Shown: positions 8,635-17,212 of the stretch, piece after piece
Position numbering within the stretch: position 1 is the first letter of the stretch
Layout: each line of letters begins with the position of its first letter
Assembly (NCBI RefSeq): GCF_011250565.1
Contig: NZ_JAANMS010000003.1
Coordinates: 62,001-126,000, forward strand
Length of the DNA stretch: 64,000 nucleotides
Direction of reading: 5' to 3'
From: Nocardioides sp. IC4_145
GTDB taxonomy: Bacteria; Actinomycetota; Actinomycetes; Propionibacteriales; Nocardioidaceae
Made by a program: the position numbers and the translations under genes
The notes under the pieces: model-generated
Database searches by the model: none
What the model was told of the DNA's origin: nothing
Seen by the model: the letters and a program-made list of their open reading frames with translations, nothing else

Positions 8635-10392
8635 TCACTGCTGGACGCCGATGAGGCCGATCTCCGGGTAGGACGACGACGCGGCGGTCGTCGTGAAGCC
8701 GGTGACCTGCGAGCCGTACAGCCAGTTGAACTTGCTGACGTCCAGCGGGATGTAGGCGACGTCCTCGCCCAGCTTCGCGTCCGCCTCGACCAGGCTCTCG
8801 ACCTGCGCGTCGACGTCGGAGGCGTTCGCGGCCTCGTCGACCAGCGCCTCGAACTCGTCGCTCTGGTAGCAGCCGTAGTTCTGGCCACACGTGGTGGGCG
8901 AGAAGTTCGGGCGGCTGTCGAACAGCGGCGGGATCACGGTCATGGCCGACGGCCAGTCGGCACCCCAGCCGCCCCAGGTGACGTCGAACTCGTCGTCGGG
9001 ACGCGAGATGACGTCGTAGTAGGTGTCACCCTGCGGCTCGAGCGTGACGTCGAAGCCGGCAGCGTTCCAGCCCTCCTGGACGACCGCCATCGCCTTGTCG
9101 GCGGTCGGCGACGTCGGGTAGGCGAGGCTGATCTCGACCGGGGTCTGGACGCCGGCCTCCTCGAGCAGCGCGCGAGCGCCGTCGGGGTCGCCGTCGTTGT
9201 TGTTGTCCTCGGCGAAGGCCGGGTTCTCGGTCGAACCGGCGACGTCCGGCGCGACGATCGTCTCGGCGGGAGCCGCGGCGACCTCGCCACCGAGCGCCTT
9301 GACGTAGCCGTTGAGGTTCAGCGACATGGCGAGCGCGCGACGGACGTTGACGTCCTGCATGACCTCGCTGTTGAAGTTCGGCGACAGGTACTGGGTGTAC
9401 GGCGAGAGGACGTTGAGGTAGCGGTCCTCGACCGGGCCGGTGATCTGCGGGAACTGGGTCGGCGCGACGCGGGCCGTGGTGATCGCGTTCTTCACGTCGG
9501 CGGCGTCCTGGATGAGCCGGTCGTTGAAGAGCTCACCGGCGGTGTCGGACGGGTCGATCTGGTAGTCGATCTGGTCCGGCAGCGCGAGGCGCAGGGCCTC
9601 CGGGTCGTCCGTGGCCGGGTCGTAGTTCTCGTTGCGGACCAGCGTGGCGCCCTGGTTCTTGCTCCACTCGCCGCCCTCGACCTTGTAAGGACCGTTGGAG
9701 AGGACCTTCCACTGGCTCTTGGCGCCCTCGTCGAACTCCTCCTTGTACGGGTCGGTCATCATCATGCCCGCGACGGCCTGCGGGAAGTCCGCCCACGGCT
9801 TGTTGAAGCGGAAGGTGATGGTCTGACCGTCACAGCTCACGGCCTCCTCGTAGGCGGCCTGCTGCTCCGGGGTCGCCTTGTAGGGGCCCGGGTAGTCCTC
9901 CACGTCGATGTAGCTCAGCGTGTAGTTCGGGCCGCCGGTGATGAGGTCGTTGGCGAACACGCGCGAGGTGCCGTACTGCACGTCCTCACACGTGATGTCG
10001 CTGCCGTCCTCCCACTTGACGCCGTCCTTGAGGGTGAACTCCCAGACCTTGCCGCCCTCGGACGAGGTGCCGGTGTCGGTCGCCAGGTCGGGCACGGGGG
10101 TCGTCGCGACCTCGCCGTCCTCCGACATGGGGAACGCGAGCAGGCCGCGGTAGATCAGACGGCGGTACCAGGCGAGCTGGACGCCGTAGTAGATGCGCTG
10201 CGGGTCAGCGGCCTCGTACGGGAAGTGCTGCAGCACCTTGAGGGTGCCGCCCTTCTCACCGGCGACGGCGGCGTTGCCCGAGCCGTTGTTCCCGGAGTCG
10301 TCGTCGCTGCCACCCCCGCAGGCGGCCAGGAGCGTCAGCCCCAGGACCGAGGCGGCGGTCGATGCCACCGTCCTCCTCAGCTTCATACCCAT
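8635..10392 (-). CDS. dppA: Peptide ABC transporter substrate-binding lipoprotein (SBP_bac_5 family)
   Basis: This 585-residue extracellular solute-binding protein has a lipoprotein signal: basic MGMKLRR, a hydrophobic core and lipobox LLAAC with the acylated cysteine at residue 25, then a Gly/Ser/Asp-rich tether. The body is a family 5 (peptide/nickel/opine) binding protein, with FTLKDGVKWEDGSDITCEDV and SPNFNSEVMQDVNVRRALAM segments. GGAGG lies 6 nt before the ATG at 10392, so that start is preferred over the ATG two codons later. It captures peptides outside the membrane for the DppBC permease. Substrate specificity cannot be read from the sequence. Confidence 0.94.
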   Translation of the reverse strand: MGMKLRRTVASTAASVLGLTLLAACGGGSDDDSGNNGSGNAAVAGEKGGTLKVLQHFPYEAADPQRIYYGVQLAWYRRLIYRGLLAFPMSEDGEVATTPVPDLATDTGTSSEGGKVWEFTLKDGVKWEDGSDITCEDVQYGTSRVFANDLITGGPNYTLSYIDVEDYPGPYKATPEQQAAYEEAVSCDGQTITFRFNKPWADFPQAVAGMMMTDPYKEEFDEGAKSQWKVLSNGPYKVEGGEWSKNQGATLVRNENYDPATDDPEALRLALPDQIDYQIDPSDTAGELFNDRLIQDAADVKNAITTARVAPTQFPQITGPVEDRYLNVLSPYTQYLSPNFNSEVMQDVNVRRALAMSLNLNGYVKALGGEVAAAPAETIVAPDVAGSTENPAFAEDNNNDGDPDGARALLEEAGVQTPVEISLAYPTSPTADKAMAVVQEGWNAAGFDVTLEPQGDTYYDVISRPDDEFDVTWGGWGADWPSAMTVIPPLFDSRPNFSPTTCGQNYGCYQSDEFEALVDEAANASDVDAQVESLVEADAKLGEDVAYIPLDVSKFNWLYGSQVTGFTTTAASSSYPEIGLIGVQQ

Positions 10393-10490
10393 TCACTTCC
10401 TCCTTCAGTGCGCCGCGCAGGAGCGGCGGGAGCTTCGACGACGACGTGCCGCCGAAAACCTAGGAAAATTCCGTGGCGCCCCGAGAGGGG

Positions 10491-11504
10491 TCACCGGTGG
10501 CCCTTCGGGTCGAGCGCGTCGCGCAGGCCGTCGCCGAGCAGGTTGAAGCTCACGACGATCGCGGCGATGAGGATCGCCGGCACGAAGAAGTAGACCGGGT
10601 CGTTCTCCGCGAACTTCAGCGAGTCGGACAGCACGTTGCCGAGCGTCGGCGTAGGCGGCCGGATGCTCACGTTCAGGAACGCGAGGGCCGCCTCGGCCGA
10701 GACGAACGCCGGCATGATCAGCGTGAAGGTCACCAGGATCGGCGCCCACAGGTTCGGCAGGATCTCCTTGAAGTACAGGCGGAACTTCGAGGCGCCCATC
10801 ATCTGCGAGGCCGCGACGAACTCGCGCTCGCGCAGCGAGAGCACCTGGCCGCGGACGATGCGCGCCACGCCGGTCCAGCCGAAGAGACCGAGCACGACCA
10901 CGACGTACAGCGACTGCGCCGGCGGGCCGGCCGGGACGCCCAGCACCTCGGTGATGAACGCGATGGCCACCGTGGAGAGGGCCAGGAGCATCAGCGTCTG
11001 CGGGAAGGCCAGGGTCAGGTCGATCGCGCGACCGATGATCGCGTCGACCCATCCGCCGGAGGCGCCCGAGACGATGCCCAGGGTCACGCCGATGAGGACG
11101 GCGATGACCGTGGCGGTCAAGGAGATCGCCAGCGAGAAGCTGATGCCGTACCAGACCCGGGACAGGACGTCGCGGCCGATGCCCGGCTCCACGCCGAGCC
11201 AGTGGTCGCCGGAGATGCCGCCCCAGGCGCCGATGGGCAGCTGGAACTCGTTGAGCAGGTCCTGGTTGGAGCTGTACGGGTCGAGGAAGCCGACCTTGAC
11301 CAGGAGCGGCGCCGAGATGGCCGCGAGGACGTAGAGGACCACGATGACCAGGGCGACCATCGAGAGCTTGTCCTTGAGGAAGCGGGCCCGCGCCAGCTGC
11401 CCCGGGGACTTGCTGACGATGGGGCCGGAGTCGCCGCCGTCGGGCTGTTCCTCGTCCACGAAGTGGCTCTCGAGCGCGCTCTCCGGGCTGAGCGGTGCAG
11501 TCAT
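10491..11504 (-). CDS. dppC: Peptide ABC transporter permease (DppC/OppC type)
   Basis: This 337-residue permease is the partner of DppB. The N-terminal region (about residues 1-45) is cytoplasmic and acidic, followed by a first membrane helix (MVALVIVVLYVLAAISAPLL), a periplasmic loop and a block of helices. The EAA loop is around VAASQMMGASKFRLYFKEI. It is the first gene of the cluster and precedes the binding protein, whereas the classic order is A-B-C-D-F. The start is an ATG at 11504 with a weak GGCGGG upstream. A 98-nt gap separates it from dppA. Confidence 0.93.
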   Translation of the reverse strand: MTAPLSPESALESHFVDEEQPDGGDSGPIVSKSPGQLARARFLKDKLSMVALVIVVLYVLAAISAPLLVKVGFLDPYSSNQDLLNEFQLPIGAWGGISGDHWLGVEPGIGRDVLSRVWYGISFSLAISLTATVIAVLIGVTLGIVSGASGGWVDAIIGRAIDLTLAFPQTLMLLALSTVAIAFITEVLGVPAGPPAQSLYVVVVLGLFGWTGVARIVRGQVLSLREREFVAASQMMGASKFRLYFKEILPNLWAPILVTFTLIMPAFVSAEAALAFLNVSIRPPTPTLGNVLSDSLKFAENDPVYFFVPAILIAAIVVSFNLLGDGLRDALDPKGHR

Positions 11505-11683
11505 GTCCCGCCTTGTACGTCGTTGGGTGGTCGATCGGCTGGTCGTGCCGGACAGGGGTACTGGACCCCACGCCGCCCGGGGGATCGCCCCGGCGCCGGA
11601 GCGACTCTAAGCGACCGTCCAGGAGGAATCGGTCACCGGCGTATAACGATCTGGCCAACCAGTTCGCTGGGTGCGTCACAGCC

Positions 11684-11705
11684 CCCGGGGACGGTCGTCC
11701 CCGGG
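11684..11705 (-). terminator. Stem-loop terminator after aspS
   Basis: CCCGGGGAC and GTCCCCGGG form a perfect 9-bp stem with a GGTC loop, 15 nt past the aspS stop. There is no T-run, as is common in actinobacterial terminators. The 180 nt between it and dppC hold no gene and presumably the dpp promoter, which I could not place confidently. Confidence 0.65.
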
Positions 11706-11719
11706 TCGCTCAGGCCTGA

Positions 11720-13519
11720 TCAGGCCTGCTCCGGCCCGCTCTCGCCGTCCTTCGCAGGGGTCGCGTCGACGCCGGCCTCCTTGCGCTGGGCAGGGGTGAT
11801 CGGTGCGGGAGCGGCCGTCAGCGGGTCGAACCCGCCGCCGGACTTCGGGAAGGCGATGACGTCGCGGATGGAGTCGGCGCCCGCGAGGATCGCGCAGATG
11901 CGGTCCATGCCGACGGCGATGCCGCCGTGCGGGGGCGCGCCGTACTTGAAGGCGTCGAGGAGGAAGCCGAACTTCTCCTGAGCCTCCTCCTCGCCGATGC
12001 CCATGACCGAGAAGACGCGCTTCTGGACGTCCTCGCGGTGGATGCGGATCGACCCGCCGCCGAGCTCGCTGCCGTTGCAGACGATGTCGTAGGCGTAGGC
12101 GAGCGCCTCGCCGGGGCTCTCCTCGAGGGTGTCGAGGAACTCGGGCTTGGGGCTGGTGAAGGCGTGGTGGACCGCGGTCCACGCTCCCCCGCCGACCGCG
12201 ACGTCGCCGCTCGCGACGGCCTCGCTGGCCGGCTCGAAGAGCGGTGCGTCGACGACCCAGGTGAAGGCGAACGCCGACTCGTCGATGAGGCCGCAGCGGC
12301 GACCGATCTCCAGGCGCGCGGCGCCGAGCAGCGCGCGGCTGGACTTGGTCGCGCCGGCGGCGAAGAAGATGCAGTCGCCCGGCTCGGCGCCGACGTGGGC
12401 GGCCAGGCCGGCCTTCTCCTCGTCGGTGATGTTCTTGGCGACCGGGCCGCCGAGGGTGCCGTCCTCCTGGACGAGCACGTACGCCAGCCCGCGCGCGCCG
12501 CGCTGCTTGGCCCACTCCTGCCACGCGTCGAGCTGCTTGCGCGGCTGGCTCGCGCCGCCCGGCATGACGACGGCGCCGACGTACTCCGCCTGGAAGACGC
12601 GGAACGGCGTGTCCTTGAAGTACTCGGTGCACTCGACGAGCTCGTTGCCCATCCGCAGGTCCGGCTTGTCCGAGCCGTACTTGGCCATCGCCTCGGCGTA
12701 GGTCATCCGCGGGATCGGGCGCGGGATCTCGACGTCGATGAGCGCCCACATCGCGGCCAGGACGTCCTCCATCAGCGCGATGACGTCCTCCTGCTCGACG
12801 AAGGACATCTCGATGTCGAGCTGGGTGAACTCCGGCTGCCGGTCGGCGCGGAAGTCCTCGTCGCGGTAGCAGCGCGCGATCTGGTAGTAGCGCTCCATGC
12901 CGCCGACCATCAGCAGCTGCTTGAACAGCTGGGGGCTCTGCGGCAGGGCGTACCAGCTGCCCGGGTGCAGGCGCGCAGGCACGAGGAAGTCGCGCGCGCC
13001 CTCGGGCGTGCTGCGGGTCAGCGTCGGGGTCTCGACCTCCACGAAGTCGTGGCGGTCGAGCACGTCGCGCGCGGCCTTGTTGACCTTGCTGCGCAGGCGG
13101 ATCGCGGCGGCGGGGCCGGAGCGGCGCAGGTCGAGGTAGCGATACTTGAGACGGACCTCCTCGCCGACCTCCCCACTCGACGACTGAGCGTCGCTGATCG
13201 GGAAGGGCAGCGGCGCGGCGGTGCTGAGCACCTCGACCTCGGTGGCGACGACCTCGATCGCACCGGTGGCCAGGTTGGGGTTCTCGTTGCCCTCCTTGCG
13301 CGCCGTCACCTCGCCGGTGACCTTGAGGCAGAACTCCGCACGCAGCTGGTGGGCGACCTCCTCGTCGCGGATGACGACCTGGACCACGCCGCTGGCCTCG
13401 CGCAGGTCGATGAAGGCCACGCCACCGTGATCGCGACGGTTGGCCACCCACCCGGCGAGGGTGACGGTCTGGCCGACGTGCTCGGCGCGGATGGCGCCGG
13501 CGTCATGGGTGCGGATCAC
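11720..13519 (-). CDS. aspS: Aspartyl-tRNA synthetase
   Basis: This 599-residue class II synthetase charges tRNA-Asp and, in organisms lacking AsnRS, also tRNA-Asn. An N-terminal OB-fold anticodon domain ([20 protein letters not shown]) is followed by the catalytic core with motif 2 ([19 protein letters not shown]), the bacterial GAD insertion and motif 3 ([13 protein letters not shown]). The GTG at 13519 overlaps the hisS stop (GTGA) and has AGGAGC upstream, which rules out the longer frame. It is the third gene of the hydrolase-hisS-aspS unit, a common actinobacterial order near rel. Confidence 0.97.
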   Translation of the reverse strand: MIRTHDAGAIRAEHVGQTVTLAGWVANRRDHGGVAFIDLREASGVVQVVIRDEEVAHQLRAEFCLKVTGEVTARKEGNENPNLATGAIEVVATEVEVLSTAAPLPFPISDAQSSSGEVGEEVRLKYRYLDLRRSGPAAAIRLRSKVNKAARDVLDRHDFVEVETPTLTRSTPEGARDFLVPARLHPGSWYALPQSPQLFKQLLMVGGMERYYQIARCYRDEDFRADRQPEFTQLDIEMSFVEQEDVIALMEDVLAAMWALIDVEIPRPIPRMTYAEAMAKYGSDKPDLRMGNELVECTEYFKDTPFRVFQAEYVGAVVMPGGASQPRKQLDAWQEWAKQRGARGLAYVLVQEDGTLGGPVAKNITDEEKAGLAAHVGAEPGDCIFFAAGATKSSRALLGAARLEIGRRCGLIDESAFAFTWVVDAPLFEPASEAVASGDVAVGGGAWTAVHHAFTSPKPEFLDTLEESPGEALAYAYDIVCNGSELGGGSIRIHREDVQKRVFSVMGIGEEEAQEKFGFLLDAFKYGAPPHGGIAVGMDRICAILAGADSIRDVIAFPKSGGGFDPLTAAPAPITPAQRKEAGVDATPAKDGESGPEQA

Positions 13520-14886
13520 TGCTGCTCCTGATCTGTGCTCGACACGACCTTCGGTCGGAGGTCGTCGGTGGGGGGCGTCCAGGTGGCCGGGTCCGCGGCC
13601 ACCTGCTCCCCGGTGCGGATGTCCTTGACCTGGTGCTCGCCCGGCGCGTCGCCGGTGAACCAGACGTACGGGATGCCCCGGCGCTCGGCGTACCTGATCT
13701 GCTTGCCGAACTTCTGCGCGTTCGCGGCGACCTCGCACGGCACGCCGTTGGCGCGGAGGGCGGTCGCGATCGCGTCCGACTCCCCGCGGGTCTCCTCGCT
13801 GGTCAGCGCCACGAGCACGACCGAGGGGACCTTGCGGTCGGCGACGAGCGCGCCGCGGTTGAGCAGCGGGACCAGCACGCGGCTCACGCCGAGGCTGATG
13901 CCGACGCCGGGGTACGTCGTGCGCCCGTCGCTCGCGAGCGCGTCGTAGCGGCCGCCGGAGCAGATCGAGCCCAGCGACTCGCTGCCCTCCAGGCGGGTCT
14001 CGAAGACCGTGCCCGTGTAGTAGTCCAGCCCGCGCGCGATCGACAGGTCGGCCTCGATGGAGACCTTGTCGCTGGTCAAGGCGGCGCAGCCGCGGACGAG
14101 AGCGGCGAGCTCGGCCAGGCCCTCCTCGAGCAGCGGGTCCTCGACGCCGAGGGCGCGCACCCGCTCGACGAAGGAGTCGTCCGCGCTGCGGATGGTCGCC
14201 AGCTCCAGGCACCGGTCGGCCTGCTCGGCGGTGAGGCCGGCCTCGTCGACGAGCATGCCCTTGACCGTCTCGGCCGGGAGCTTGTCGAGCTTGTCGACCA
14301 GCCGCATGACCTCGGCCGGGTCGGGCGCGCCGACGCCGGTGTAGAAGCCCTGGATGAGCTTGCGGTTGTTGACTTGGAGCCGAAACGGCGGCAGGCCCAG
14401 CACATCGGGGTCGGCGAGCCGGGACAGCGCCTCGACCATGACGCGGGTGACCTCGACGTCGTGGTGGAACGGCAGCTCGTCCTTGCCGACGATGTCGATG
14501 TCGGCCTGGGTGAACTCGCGGTAGCGGCCGTCCTGGGGCCGCTCGCCGCGCCAGGCCTTCTGCACCTGGTAGCGGCGGAAGGGGAACTCCAGCTTGCCGG
14601 CGTTCTCCAGCACGAAGCGCGCGAACGGCACGGTGAGGTCGAAGTGCAGGCCCAGGCCGGCGTCGGTGCCGGCGTCGGTCTCCTGCAGCCGGCGCAGGAC
14701 GTAGACCTCCTTGGAGGTGTCGCCCTTGCGCAGCAGCTGGTCCATCGGCTCGACCGCGCGGGTCTCGATGCCGGCGAAGCCGTGCAGCTCGAAGACCTCG
14801 CGCAGGGTGTCCACGACCTGCTGCTCGACGAAGCGCTGCTCGGGGAGCAGCTCGGGGAACCCGCTGAGCGGGGTCGGCTTGGCCAT
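13516..14886 (-). CDS. hisS: Histidyl-tRNA synthetase
   Basis: This 456-residue class II synthetase charges tRNA-His. The catalytic core has motif 2 ([20 protein letters not shown]) and the histidine-specific motif [13 protein letters not shown], with the C-terminal anticodon-binding domain around [12 protein letters not shown]. The ATG at 14886 lies 2 nt after the stop of the hydrolase gene, and its stop overlaps the aspS start, so the three genes are very likely one message. The length is slightly above the usual 420-430 residues because of a C-terminal tail. Confidence 0.97.
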   Translation of the reverse strand: MAKPTPLSGFPELLPEQRFVEQQVVDTLREVFELHGFAGIETRAVEPMDQLLRKGDTSKEVYVLRRLQETDAGTDAGLGLHFDLTVPFARFVLENAGKLEFPFRRYQVQKAWRGERPQDGRYREFTQADIDIVGKDELPFHHDVEVTRVMVEALSRLADPDVLGLPPFRLQVNNRKLIQGFYTGVGAPDPAEVMRLVDKLDKLPAETVKGMLVDEAGLTAEQADRCLELATIRSADDSFVERVRALGVEDPLLEEGLAELAALVRGCAALTSDKVSIEADLSIARGLDYYTGTVFETRLEGSESLGSICSGGRYDALASDGRTTYPGVGISLGVSRVLVPLLNRGALVADRKVPSVVLVALTSEETRGESDAIATALRANGVPCEVAANAQKFGKQIRYAERRGIPYVWFTGDAPGEHQVKDIRTGEQVAADPATWTPPTDDLRPKVVSSTDQEQQ

Positions 14887-14888
14887 GG

Positions 14889-15617
14889 TCACAGCCCCCG
14901 GGTCACGGGGTCGGTGGCGCCGCCGGCCGGGCCGCCGTCGGTGTCCTGCAGGTCGAGGAGGAACGGGTTGGTCGCCCGCTCGCGCCCGATCGACGTCTGC
15001 TCGCCGTGGCCGGGCAGGACGACGACGTCGTCGCGCAGCGTCAGCACCTTCTCCTTCAGGCTCCGCAGGATCGTCGGGTGGTCGCCACCCGGCAGGTCCG
15101 TGCGCCCGATGGAGCCGGCGAAGAGCAGGTCGCCGGAGAACATGACCTCGCTGACCCCTTCCTGCTCGTAGGGCGAGCGGAACGTCACGGATCCCTCGGT
15201 GTGGCCCGGGGTGTGGTCGACGACGAAGCGCAGTCCGGCCAGCTCGAGCTCCTGGCGGTCGGACAGCTCGCGGACGTCGTCGGGCTCGGCCCACTCGTAG
15301 GAGCCGCCCAGCATCATCTGGGTGGTCTCGCGGGACATGCCGGCCATGGGGTCGGTCAGCAGGTGCCGGTCGTCGGGGTGGATCCAGGCGGTGGCGTCGT
15401 AGGTCCCGGCGACGGGGGCGACGCACCACATGTGGTCGACGTGCCCGTGGGTGACGAGGACGGCGACCGGCTTGAGCCGGTGCTCGCGGACGACCTGCGC
15501 CACGCCGTCGGCGGCGTCCTTGCCGGGGTCGATCACGACGCACTCGGTGCCGGGCCCGGTCGCGGCGACGTAGCAGTTCGTCCCCCAGGGCCCAGCGGGG
15601 AATCCGGCGATCAGCAC
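14889..15617 (-). CDS. Metallo-beta-lactamase-fold hydrolase (glyoxalase II-like)
   Basis: This 242-residue protein has the metal-binding motif HGHVDH at residues 57-62, plus GHTEGS, FSGDLLF and LPGHGEQT motifs, which supply the remaining ligands of a two-zinc glyoxalase II-like site. The substrate is unknown; related proteins hydrolyse thioesters such as S-lactoylglutathione, but actinobacteria lack glutathione, so a mycothiol or other thioester is more likely. It is the first gene of the unit with hisS and aspS. The start is a GTG at 15617, 6 nt after a TAGCCT box, so the message should be leaderless. Confidence 0.87.
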   Translation of the reverse strand: MLIAGFPAGPWGTNCYVAATGPGTECVVIDPGKDAADGVAQVVREHRLKPVAVLVTHGHVDHMWCVAPVAGTYDATAWIHPDDRHLLTDPMAGMSRETTQMMLGGSYEWAEPDDVRELSDRQELELAGLRFVVDHTPGHTEGSVTFRSPYEQEGVSEVMFSGDLLFAGSIGRTDLPGGDHPTILRSLKEKVLTLRDDVVVLPGHGEQTSIGRERATNPFLLDLQDTDGGPAGGATDPVTRGL

Positions 15618-15623
15618 CGGGTC

Positions 15624-15629
15624 AGGCTA
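15624..15629 (-). promoter_or_regulatory. -10 element (TAGCCT), leaderless hydrolase-hisS-aspS promoter
   Basis: TAGCCT on the minus strand ends 6 nt before the GTG at 15617, which places the transcription start at the start codon itself. No strong -35 is seen. Confidence 0.55.
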
Positions 15630-15706
15630 CCCGTGGGTCGCCCGGTCGGTCGCACCGGGATTCGGCCCGGCGCCGCGCGCGGCCCACGCCGAGCGCCGTA
15701 CCTGAC

Positions 15707-15712
15707 TAGGAT
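15707..15712 (+). promoter_or_regulatory. -10 element (TAGGAT) for the DUF349 gene
   Basis: TAGGAT lies about 50 nt upstream of the GTG at 15764, giving a leader of about 45 nt that contains the ribosome site GAGGGA. The -35 region is weak. Confidence 0.45.
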
Positions 15713-15763
15713 CGTTGTCTGCGGAAGCGAGCCGCCCGCGACCACCGATGCGAGGGACCAGCA

Positions 15764-16993
15764 GTGACGAGCCATGAGTGGGGCCGAGTCGACGACGACG
15801 GCACCGTCTACGTCCGGACCGCAGACGGGGAGCGCCCCGTCGGTCAGTACCCCGAGGGCACCCCGGAGGAGGCGCTGGCCTTCTTCACCGAGCGGTACGC
15901 CGCGTTGTCCTTCGAGGTCGAGCTGCTCGAGCAGCGGGTGCGCTCCGGCGTGCTCTCCCCCGAGGAGGCGGCCGAGTCGGTCAAGACCGTCCGCGCCCAG
16001 GTGACCGACGCCCGCGCCGTCGGCGACCTCGCCGCACTCGGCGCCCGCCTCGACGCGCTCGGCCCGGTCATCGCCACCCAGCGCGAGGCGCGCAAGGCCG
16101 AGAAGGCCGCGCGCTCGGCCGAGGCGAAGGCCGCCAAGGAGAAGCTCGTCGGCGAGGCCGAGAAGCTGGCCCAGGGCTCGGACTGGCGGCACGGCGCCAA
16201 CCGGCTGCGCGAGCTGCTCGACGAGTGGAAGGCGCTCCCCCGGATCGACCGCGCCTCCGACGACGCGCTGTGGCGGCGCTTCTCGTCCGCGCGCACGGCG
16301 TACACCCGGCGCCGCAAGTCGCACTTCGCCGAGCAGAACGAGAAGCGCGACGCCGCGCGGGCCGTCAAGGAGCGGCTCGTCGTCGAGGCCGAGAAGCTCG
16401 CCGCCTCCACGGAGTGGGGTCCGACCGCCGGGCGCTACCGCGACCTGATGCGGGACTGGAAGGCCGCCGGTCCCGCGCCGAAGGAGGTCGACGACGCGCT
16501 CTGGAAGCGGTTCCGGGCCGCGCAGGACACGTTCTTCGGCAACCGCGACGCCGCGGCGGCCGAGCAGGACCAGGAGTTCGCCGCCAACGCCGAGGTCAAG
16601 GAGCAGCTGCTCGTCGAGGCGGAGGCCCTGCTGCCCGTCTCCGACGTCGAGAACGCCAAGCGCGCCTTCCGTGACATCGCCGACCGCTGGGACGCCGCCG
16701 GCAAGGTCCCGCGGGACCGGATGAAGGAGCTCGAGGGCCGCATCCGCAAGGTCGAGCAGGCCATCCGCGCCGTCGAGGACGAGCAGTGGAAGCGCTCGGA
16801 CCCCGAGAAGTCCGCCCGCGCGGGCGACATGGTCCTCAAGCTCGAGGCCGCCATCGCCCAGGTGCAGGCGGAGCTCGACCGCGCCCGCGCCGCCGGCAAC
16901 GAGAAGAAGGTCCGCGACCTGGAGGAGAACCTCGCCTCCCGCCAGCAGTTCCTCGACATGGCCCGGAAGGCCTCCGCCGACTTCTCCGGTTGA
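15764..16993 (+). CDS. DUF349 repeat protein
   Basis: This 409-residue, highly charged, helical protein carries at least three DUF349 repeats, seen as recurring segments that include W-rich motifs such as LLDEWKALPRID and LMRDWKAAGPAP with DDALWRRF or DDALWKRF. The C-terminal part (about 335-400) is a coiled coil. DUF349 proteins have no established biochemical role. It converges on rel and stands opposite the hydrolase-hisS-aspS unit, a common arrangement in the group. The start is a GTG with GAGGGA upstream; a second in-frame ATG is not available nearby. Function remains unknown. Confidence 0.88.
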   Translation: MTSHEWGRVDDDGTVYVRTADGERPVGQYPEGTPEEALAFFTERYAALSFEVELLEQRVRSGVLSPEEAAESVKTVRAQVTDARAVGDLAALGARLDALGPVIATQREARKAEKAARSAEAKAAKEKLVGEAEKLAQGSDWRHGANRLRELLDEWKALPRIDRASDDALWRRFSSARTAYTRRRKSHFAEQNEKRDAARAVKERLVVEAEKLAASTEWGPTAGRYRDLMRDWKAAGPAPKEVDDALWKRFRAAQDTFFGNRDAAAAEQDQEFAANAEVKEQLLVEAEALLPVSDVENAKRAFRDIADRWDAAGKVPRDRMKELEGRIRKVEQAIRAVEDEQWKRSDPEKSARAGDMVLKLEAAIAQVQAELDRARAAGNEKKVRDLEENLASRQQFLDMARKASADFSG

Positions 16994-17030
16994 GGAGGGC
17001 CGGGCGGGGGACGAGCCCGGCCCTCCTCAA
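16990..17030. terminator. Strong hairpin overlapping the DUF349 stop codon, likely bidirectional terminator
   Basis: TTGAGGAGGGCCGGGC pairs perfectly with GCCCGGCCCTCCTCAA over 16 bp around a 9-nt loop. The left arm includes the DUF349 stop codon. It can act on both converging genes. Confidence 0.85.
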
Positions 17031-17037
17031 GGAGGAG

Positions 17038-17180
17038 GTCGAGCAAGCCCCGCGACCGAGCTTGCGAGGTCGCGACGGGCGTGTCGAGACCCGGTGGGAC
17101 GAGGCAGGGCGGCGACCATGGTCGCCGCCCTGCGTCACGTCCGGGGTTTCGACACGCTCGCTGGCGCTCGCTGCTCGACC
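17038..17180. repeat. Inverted pair of REP-like sequences flanking a 30-bp palindrome
   Basis: Left copy 17038-17092 begins GGTCGAGCAAGC and ends GTGTCGAGACC; right copy 17143-17180 reads the other way, from GGTTTCGACAC to CTGCTCGACC. Between them, 17104-17133 is a perfect 30-bp palindrome with 14-nt arms starting GCAGGGCGGCGACC, likely the rel terminator. The outer sequences resemble the abundant intergenic GGTTTCGAGACGCTCG-type repeats I recall from Nocardioides genomes. That identification is from memory; the inverted layout is directly visible. Confidence 0.7.
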
Positions 17181-17212
17181 AGCAGGCAGCTCCTCGACCC
17201 CGAACGGGTGGG

